Source: Zygaena filipendulae
Lineage: Eukaryota > Arthropoda > Insecta > Lepidoptera > Zygaenidae
Assembly (NCBI GenBank): GCA_907165275.2
Contig: OU015653.1
Coordinates: forward strand, 14,352,001-14,416,000
Length of the DNA: 64,000 bases
Reading direction: 5' to 3'
The notes under the pieces were generated by a model, which did not search any database, was not told where the DNA came from, and was given only the letters and a program-made list of their open reading frames with translations. Positions within the stretch are counted from its first letter, which is position 1. Each line of letters begins with the position of its first letter. Positions 57,490 to 64,000 of this stretch are shown one piece after another. The translations under genes and the position numbers were made by a program.

Positions 57490-59164
57490 TTTGATGGTAT
57501 AGCAAATAGACAAAAATGCACGTGATACTATTACTGGAATGGTACGTTTATTTTTTGTTTTGTTGGATAAATCTGCATTTTGTTATTGTTAGTGAAGTGA
57601 ATATTTGCGTTTTTTTTTTACTTAATACGTATAATATGCTTGAAAAATTAGTAAGTAACCATAAAATATATTCTGGTTTAAGTAAGTCAGTAAGTAATTA
57701 ACCAAATTAAAATAAATAATTTTTGTTTCAATACTTTTCTAAGAATATTGACTTTAATTTAGCTAAGAAAGTGCCAGGCATTATTCTTCGATTATTTCAT
57801 TAAATACGTATAGTATAGGTATCCACCGTGCCGTAATTCTGTTCCGGGTAGATACGTCAGCTGCGACCTATTCCAGCGGCTTGTCCGTCCATTCAGCTAT
57901 GAACCTATGAAATTGTAATCGCGTCATTTATTAAAAATTAATACGGGCATTGAAAATCTTGCTAACAACGCACTCGAAAACAAACCTTCTTACGCAAGGG
58001 CCTGAGCCGAAATTCGATCACAATTAGATTAAGTTCCGTGATACAAAGTTTGTGAGGAAACGAAGGGTATTTAGGTCAGATTGAGGGTGAGGCGGCGGGG
58101 GGCTGTAATTGGAGACTGTGCCTAAAGCTTCGATTAGACGCTTTGAGTACATCCGGTGTCGATCCAACCGAAAGCTTATCAAGAACCCACAAATGAGTGG
58201 CTCCAAAGAGGAACGTTGTTTACTTCAGAATGTTAGTCGATATTCTCCGCCTTAGAACCAGGACACGATGCAGAGGGTGCGATAGTAAACAAACGCCATT
58301 GGAGTCTGGGTGTGTATATGAGAACTTTGACGTACTTTTGACCTATATGAGTACATAAGTATCTAACTCTTTCCGTCTACAAAACTCCATCAAGCAATCA
58401 GCAGAATATCTTTACATATTTAAAATGCCTTGTCCTGAATGACTGACTGACGGATCAACGCACAGCCTAAACAGCTGATCGTAGACTCCTAAAACTTGGA
58501 GGGTTTGTTCTTTGTATAATCGTAGGCATCTGATAAGAAAGGATTATCCGAAATTTTACCCCTAAGGGAGTAAAAAAGGGCGGCAAAGTTTGTATGGGAT
58601 AACGTGATTCCTTGGTCCAATCTAACGTGAAAAACCAATTAAAAATCGTATTAGAACCTTTATCGAATTCTACTCGGATAAAGTCGCGGACAAAAGCTTG
58701 TACATATAAAAAACATCTATAGATGTAATATCCAAATAACGTATTCAATGGTTTAACTTTCAAGATAAAAGTTCCTCACTGATGATATCTCATCATATCG
58801 TATAACGTCTGACCTTTAAATTGTATAAAAGTAATGAATGAAAACTCAAACCTCTTTAAATGAGACAGAATATAAATAAATTCAATAGCTCCTAATTTTC
58901 GAGCTATAAATACTGAAAAACATAATTCATTTCTGTTTTTTTTTTTTTTTTTTTTTTATAAAATCTATCCGCGGGCAACACCGACAGTTGGGCGACTTTC
59001 TTTAATGAAGCACGATCTGGCAACGGAAGAGCGAATATCCTCAATGGAGTTTCTTTTTAGCAAACCTCAGGGGGATTATGCAAAAGAAAGCATTTTTCAT
59101 CATTTTTATGAGATCTTTATCTTTTGATAATGTTGACACATTTTAAACAAACCCTGAGTGGAGT
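57490..59164. other. no gene recognised; long poly-T tract
   Basis: About two dozen T at 58938-58960. Read on the minus strand it would be a poly-A tail after sequence containing GTCGCCCAACTGTCGGTGTT. A 98-codon minus-strand frame at 58467-58763 has no motif I know. Confidence 0.35.
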
Positions 59165-59364
59165 CGGAGCGATAATCTGTAACCTCAGGTTTGGTGTTCC
59201 CGCTGGAACTCCGAAGAAATTAACTTTTACAACAGTTCCAATCACCGAAACGGTTGGAACCATTTTGACGGAACTTTTACTGTTAGCTGATGTTTTAAGA
59301 TATAAATTAGGATTCCTACGGGAATCCCGAAACTCACGTAGGTGAAATCGCGGGGAACAGCTAG
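59165..59364 (+). mobile_element. Helitron-like copy, FGVPAGTP-type core doubled
   Basis: GGTGTTCCCGCTGGAACTCC, ACCGAAACGGTTGGAACCAT, CGGGAATCCCGAAACTCACG, then CGCGGGGAACAGCTAG before T59365. Same subfamily as 17285 and 17610. Confidence 0.65.
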
Positions 59365-61604
59365 TCACAAATACATGTAGCTACAAATATAACTAGAATA
59401 ACAGTACCGAAAGTGAGAAGGGAAGCTTTAAGTTCAACCACAATTGCCCACCGTTACCCAAGTGAGCGTCACCAAACTTCTACCAGAGTTCACTATCAAC
59501 ATTACCCATTACAGCTCCATGAATATCAATTAAAGTTAACGGCTTTAATTGGCCCTTCCACCAATATTTAACGTTATTTGCATGTAGCGGCCGTATTAAC
59601 TTACTCGGGGCTATTACGTCGACATAATTGAGTTTTGTTTCAGTATTCGTATCGACGTTGCGAACTATAAATTAATACAATATTCATACGATATCACAAC
59701 GCTACCCGTCGATGGTAATCGTATTATTGCGTAATTTTTTTTTAAGTTCGCAGTAATTATGTTCTTTTTATAGTCTATCATCTTTTTAATGTGTGGTACT
59801 AATTCTTTGGCGAGTGTTAGTAATTTAGTATCCTCATTTTAACATTTTCATATTTAATATTGGTTGTGATCAGGATCTAGTTGTAAGAAAAGTTCTCAAC
59901 AGTTCTATATTAACAAACTACAAAAGCCTGAAAACAATGTTCCGGTACACAACTAACATAATTACCAACGAAACGCCGTGCAAACTGCATCTGAACATCA
60001 AACTACGTAGTTTGTTGTAATAATTTCAGTTTTACGCAACTACGAAGCGATGTTTTAAACGATGAATGTTGAACTACCTTTGAGTACATTATGTTTATTT
60101 TGTTAGTAACTGTAAATAATTATATCGTTAGCAATATACATCGAACTAGCTTAGTTCTCTCAGCTGAGCTGGTGAAGTGTTCGGGCGGTGTTTAAGACAA
60201 ACCTTACCAATTTCAAATAATCGTCGAGGTAAAATAAAGGTCCAGGTGATTACGAAAAACTTAGATGATTTTGGATCAGTCTTCAATTGGGTACAATTGC
60301 ATGTTTTGATATTGGAATTTTATGTGGATACTAAACTGGACTGTAAGATAATGAGGAATCCAACGAGGAAGATATTGTAACTGTTAATATAAAAGTGTAA
60401 AAGTAACCAAATTAATGAGAAGAAAATATCTAAATACATTATAAGAAATTATTTTTGAATAAAGACAACAATATCGAGAGAAAGAATGACGTTAATGTTA
60501 TAAATAATTGTTTAGGTACCAAATTATTTGGTTGGTTATTTATTTCATGTCAATAAAAGTATTGTATAAATGAGTAAAAAGAAATATATAACATGTGTAC
60601 AATGATATTATGTCAATAACAATTAAAAGAAACTCAAATTCCTAATAAAAAAATATCTCACATATTATTATGACTAAAATCAAATAAATAATTGAAGTAG
60701 AATACACGCCATCATGAATATAATATAAATGTATGAAATTTTTGATGTTCATGAAAAATGAAGTAATGTAAATGGTTGGAGTCGGCAAAAGCGTAATGTA
60801 CAATAAACGTTGATATAAATGCGAACGACTTCTTAAGCGCGCCAGAAGGAAATTCACGTAATCTATTTTGGCCCCGGTAAATTTCTCAGCGAGACAAATA
60901 ATGATTTTTGAATGCGCCTCTACCTCTTTTATTAGAAGGTGGGACGAGAGAGTGAGGTGGAAGTGCCTGCTTTACGGAACTTGCTAAATTTATCCCTTTT
61001 CACGTGAACGAAAAATCTAAGATCATTTAGGTATTGAGCATGAAGTGTTATTATTTGAATGTACAATTAAATAAAGATGATTGTATTGAATATTACAATA
61101 CAATATTACTAAAGTTCTTTGAGAGCCAATGCATTTATTTATTACAGCAATAGGCTCACAATAATTGCTATATATAGCAATCATTTTTATATTAATTATA
61201 ATGCTCCAAGCAATTTCTCTAATAACGCTCTGTGGAGCATAATTAGGAGCGTAATTGAACAAGATGAACAAAATAATGAATGCCAAAATATAAAAATGAA
61301 TAAAACAACGAAGGGTGTTTCGTTCTTTACAGTTAAAGCGAATTTTAATAAAGGAAGACTAAGTTGAATACAATTTAAATTCAAAACAAGAAAGATTTAT
61401 AGGATCATTAATTGAAATTCAGTGTTCGATAGTAAAATGTATATTATCAATCTTCATTAACTCTATCGGAGCAAGAAATATTTTAACGTTTAAGCCATTC
61501 GCTGGGTGTCACATCGGGGCTAGACTAATTCCCGTCTTAGCCCCACTCGCGCCGGTGAAGTCTGTCGCACCATCAATAATGTGCCGCCACTAGCACAGAC
61601 TAAC
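59365..61604. other. 2.2 kb, no gene recognised
   Basis: AT-rich, no repeat of the window. A 67-codon frame at 60177-60380 has no motif. GCTCCAAGC...GTGGAGC at 61203-61240 is a weak inverted pair. Confidence 0.3.
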
Positions 61605-61715
61605 CGAACCGGCCGCCAGATACTCCATCTTTGGGATTAAACGCGACACGGATTCGTGCGGGGTGTTAGGATTTAGATCCCGATCTTTCATGTAATCGTT
61701 GTGCAGTCGCGACAT
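61605..61715 (-). CDS. candidate first coding exon, unknown gene
   Basis: 37 codons from ATG at 61715, beginning MSRLHNDYMKDRDLNPNTP and ending KMEYLAAGS. The next bases on the minus strand are GTTAGT, a usable 5' splice donor, leaving phase 0. TGA and TAA stand in frame just before the ATG, so it is the only start. About 125 bp further upstream the minus strand reads TTTATATAGAG, a possible TATA box. The peptide is hydrophilic, without a signal peptide or known motif. The opposite strand is also open here (ends FRSRSFM) with a CACAG acceptor-like site, so strand is not certain. No partner exon found. Confidence 0.3.
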
Positions 61716-63031
61716 TTATCAAGGACGTGAAGGCTCCACGTAGATTCGTTGTACGCTCAGTGGGTATGGGACTATCATTAATTGTAATTATCTCTCACTA
61801 TTAACTTTTCCACTAACGCCTCCTTATTTGCTTGTCTCTATATAAACTACAACGCTTTGTCTTCTTAATCTTCCGACGGAGGGAGACAATAGTCGTCTTC
61901 AGGAGCTCATTTGCTTAGTTATTACACCCTAACTAATATTATAAGTAGTAAATGTAAGTTTGTTTATTACCTCTACGCCTTAACTACTCAAGCAATCATT
62001 TCGGAATTTCAAATACAATTCGTTAGAAGTACATAAAAAGGACATGCGTACCTTTAAAGTACCGTTCTCGAGGGATAGGAGGCTCTACATTAACACGTCT
62101 AAAGGCACCACAAAGTTAGTAAGATCAAAAGTTAAAAAGGCTTATCTGGACAACAAAGACAGGTGGTTAAAAGTAATTTGCATGCTTTATATTTTTGGAT
62201 GCCCAATATCAATGACGTAACGATTTAGGTAGACAGGATATTTGGATATGTCACGGCTGTTCGCGAATTGCGTTGTAGTCTGTGACTTGGTTTAGGCGAG
62301 TCGGGTGCTCGCTACCAATAAGCCGGGTCGGTCTTCGGCTTAGTCGTTTTAAATGACGCCCTGGCCATATTGTGTCAGGACCGCCGCCACCCCATTTATT
62401 GGCTGTCGTCTGTGTACGTAGCGTGGCTTTTTTAACACTTCTAATCCCCTGGTATTGCTGATTTTTCCTGACGAGGGTTGAGAGATGTTTATTTTAACGT
62501 TCAATATTACAGATTTAGCGGAAAATTAACTTTTTTAAGCTCGGTACTCATCAGAATACGATATCGATCATAAAGTCGAAGTCGAATCTTACAGCTGGAT
62601 TCGTTCAGCAAAGCTGAAATAGTACTAGTATGTATTTTGGTTTACAGCGCCGCGCACCCTTGGTTTAGTGATTAGTGATCCTGACTGCGACGTCAAATTT
62701 TGTGTTTACCCCGGGTCTGTTTGTTCAGTATGTATCATTAAAAAAAATATAAGTAAAGTAAAACTCATAAATAATTAATCAGTAACTATCAATAATTATC
62801 TGGGTAAGTACATACAATAATATGGTACAAGTTAATTACTTCGAGTCCAGATGATGTTGTGTGATAAAGCACAACATCCAAGCATTTATTTATTTGTTGA
62901 TTATAGAAAAAGGGACATAGTAGTAGCAGATAACAGCAGATAGTCATTGTAATGATAACATAACACAATATAACTGAAGGCAGGCAAAGGAATGACCGAG
63001 ACTATTAGCTGAGCGACACATCTAGAACCAA
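61716..63031. other. no gene recognised
   Basis: GC-richer patch 62270-62420 is open on the minus strand for over 80 codons without an ATG (QTTANKWGGGGPDTIWPG). At 62651-62700 a tRNA-like word (TTGGTTTAGTGATTAGTGAT) hints at SINE debris. AATAAATAAATGC on the minus strand at 62883-62896 may serve the frame at 63032. Confidence 0.3.
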
Positions 63032-63206
63032 CTAGAAACTATTACAATTAATTGCACCAACATAGAAGTTGTACAGCATACCAGATATCCGTAGGGAACA
63101 CGGAGCAGTGCCTGGGACTTGCGACCCAGGTGTAGGTTTAATGGGTACCCTTTCCAATGCATCCACGCTCACCTCCACTGCCCGTGCTCCCGATTTAAGC
63201 AAACCT
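63032..63206 (-). CDS. candidate terminal exon or transposon-derived coding fragment
   Basis: On the minus strand TCTAATTGTTACCAG looks like a splice acceptor. From 63206 a frame reads LKSGARAVEVSVDALERVPI, continues PGSQVPGTAPCSLRISGMLY and stops at 63034. Codon composition is coding-like. An AATAAA-type signal lies 140 bp downstream. There is no ATG at its start, so it would be an internal or last exon. I have an impression of similar segments in repeated lepidopteran sequences, so a mobile-element origin is quite possible. Unassigned. Confidence 0.3.
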
Positions 63207-64000
63207 CTGGTAACAATTAGATGTCACAGTACACGTAATCACTATAGCCACTCTAGATTGATACGACACTGATACGACACTATAACTGCACTGAACCGAA
63301 CACAAAGGAACAATGAACCGTCGCTTACGCATACCCGCATTTTATAACAAGTTCTAACAAAGACGAGTCGGGCAATGGAGTGGAGCGGGGGAACGAACTC
63401 ACTACCACCGCCATTCGACGGCGGGAAACAACAGTTATTTTTAATGAAACTAACCTCTCGCCGACATATTTATTGCAAAATGTAAGATGTTTACGTGTTG
63501 TTTACATATTTTATGTCAAAACTACATAATACGTACTCTGTAAGGGCATTACAACGTATTGTAAATGTGGTACTGAATTTTATTAGCAAATTGCGGTAAG
63601 GTGTCGAGTAATTGTTTGCGAACGAGGTGGTTGCACGATGACGTCATCGCGTCCCGACTACCGACACTAACAACAGTCGCAACTGGTGTGAAATCCCAAG
63701 ACCACAACAAACACATTTACCCGATTCTGTTCGGTGGAGAGCAGAGGCGATAAAGTTTGTTGACAATGACTGATGCGGTGAGAGCGTGGCGGTAGCGTCG
63801 CCGACCGTCCGGAGTCTGTGTAAGCCCGGCTTTAAGCCGGACGATACGGTCACGACTCACGACACGTTTCAAATCGGATAAGCACTCGTCCACATTAGGC
63901 CGGACAGAGTACCTACACCAAATAAACAACTATAATAGTTTTAAATTCAAATATAGTTTATAGCCCAAAAAAAAATAGTAAAACTGAATAAAAGAAAAAA
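63207..64000. other. no gene recognised; moderately GC-rich end of window
   Basis: GATACGACACT is repeated at 63259 and 63270. Overlapping minus-strand frames of about 70 codons at 63644-63929 contradict each other. See also the CRE-like palindrome. Confidence 0.3.
63636..63649. promoter_or_regulatory. CRE/ATF-type palindrome
   Basis: CGATGACGTCATCG is a perfect 14-bp palindrome around the bZIP site TGACGTCA, in a GC-rich surrounding. Function is inferred from the motif only. Confidence 0.3.

Noticed and set aside
1..64000. CRISPR array, operon, phage or bacterial defence system
   Set aside because: No regularly spaced repeats with unique spacers and no clustered prokaryote-style genes; the sequence is insect-like.

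Overview
The window reads as lepidopteran (moth or butterfly) nuclear DNA. It is AT-rich and packed with short interspersed elements. These include many copies of a non-autonomous Helitron-like family with TC...CTAG ends, tRNA-derived SINEs with (ATT)n tails, several MITE families, and repeats carrying the ACCGACTTCCAAAAAGGAGG and CCGACCAAGTGCGAGTCGG words that I associate with Lepidoptera. I found no rRNA, no functional tRNA gene, no CRISPR array, no operon structure and no recognisable complete host gene. The species assignment rests on repeat style only.

Layout. 0-3.7 kb: the 5' end of a BEL/Pao LTR retrotransposon on the minus strand. It has a candidate LTR, a tRNA-Phe type primer site, a long leader and an 828-codon open frame that runs off the window edge. 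That frame joins gag and protease directly to sequence that normally lies after RNase H, so the reverse transcriptase block is missing in frame. 4-13 kb: Helitron-like copies, MITEs, a LINE 3' end, a SINE, a foldback element with a 114-nt cruciform, and a 16-bp minisatellite. 13.5-14.3 kb: a mosaic of palindromes and duplicated blocks. 15-22 kb: more Helitron-like copies, one cleanly inserted in an older repeat. 22-31 kb: mostly single-copy-looking DNA with a few MITEs and LINE tails. 31.0 kb: a candidate first coding exon on the plus strand with a perfect GTAAGT donor. 31-40 kb: a dense pile of SINE, MITE, Helitron-like and foldback copies. 42.9-44.1 kb: a 5'-truncated non-LTR retrotransposon with an intact 3' part of its reverse transcriptase. 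45-57 kb: further repeats, including a 115-bp-arm inverted repeat, a 270-bp tandem duplication and a 260-bp GACG microsatellite. 57-64 kb: mostly unique sequence with two weak exon candidates on the minus strand (61.6 and 63.0 kb) and a CRE-type palindrome.

The only long unambiguous protein-coding sequences belong to retrotransposons (BEL/Pao, and the LINE RT fragment). The exon candidates have start codons or splice sites in register, but I could not assign them to a family. The most informative content is structural: nested insertions with readable target sites, related copies that differ by clean deletions, and an in-frame deletion derivative of a BEL element.
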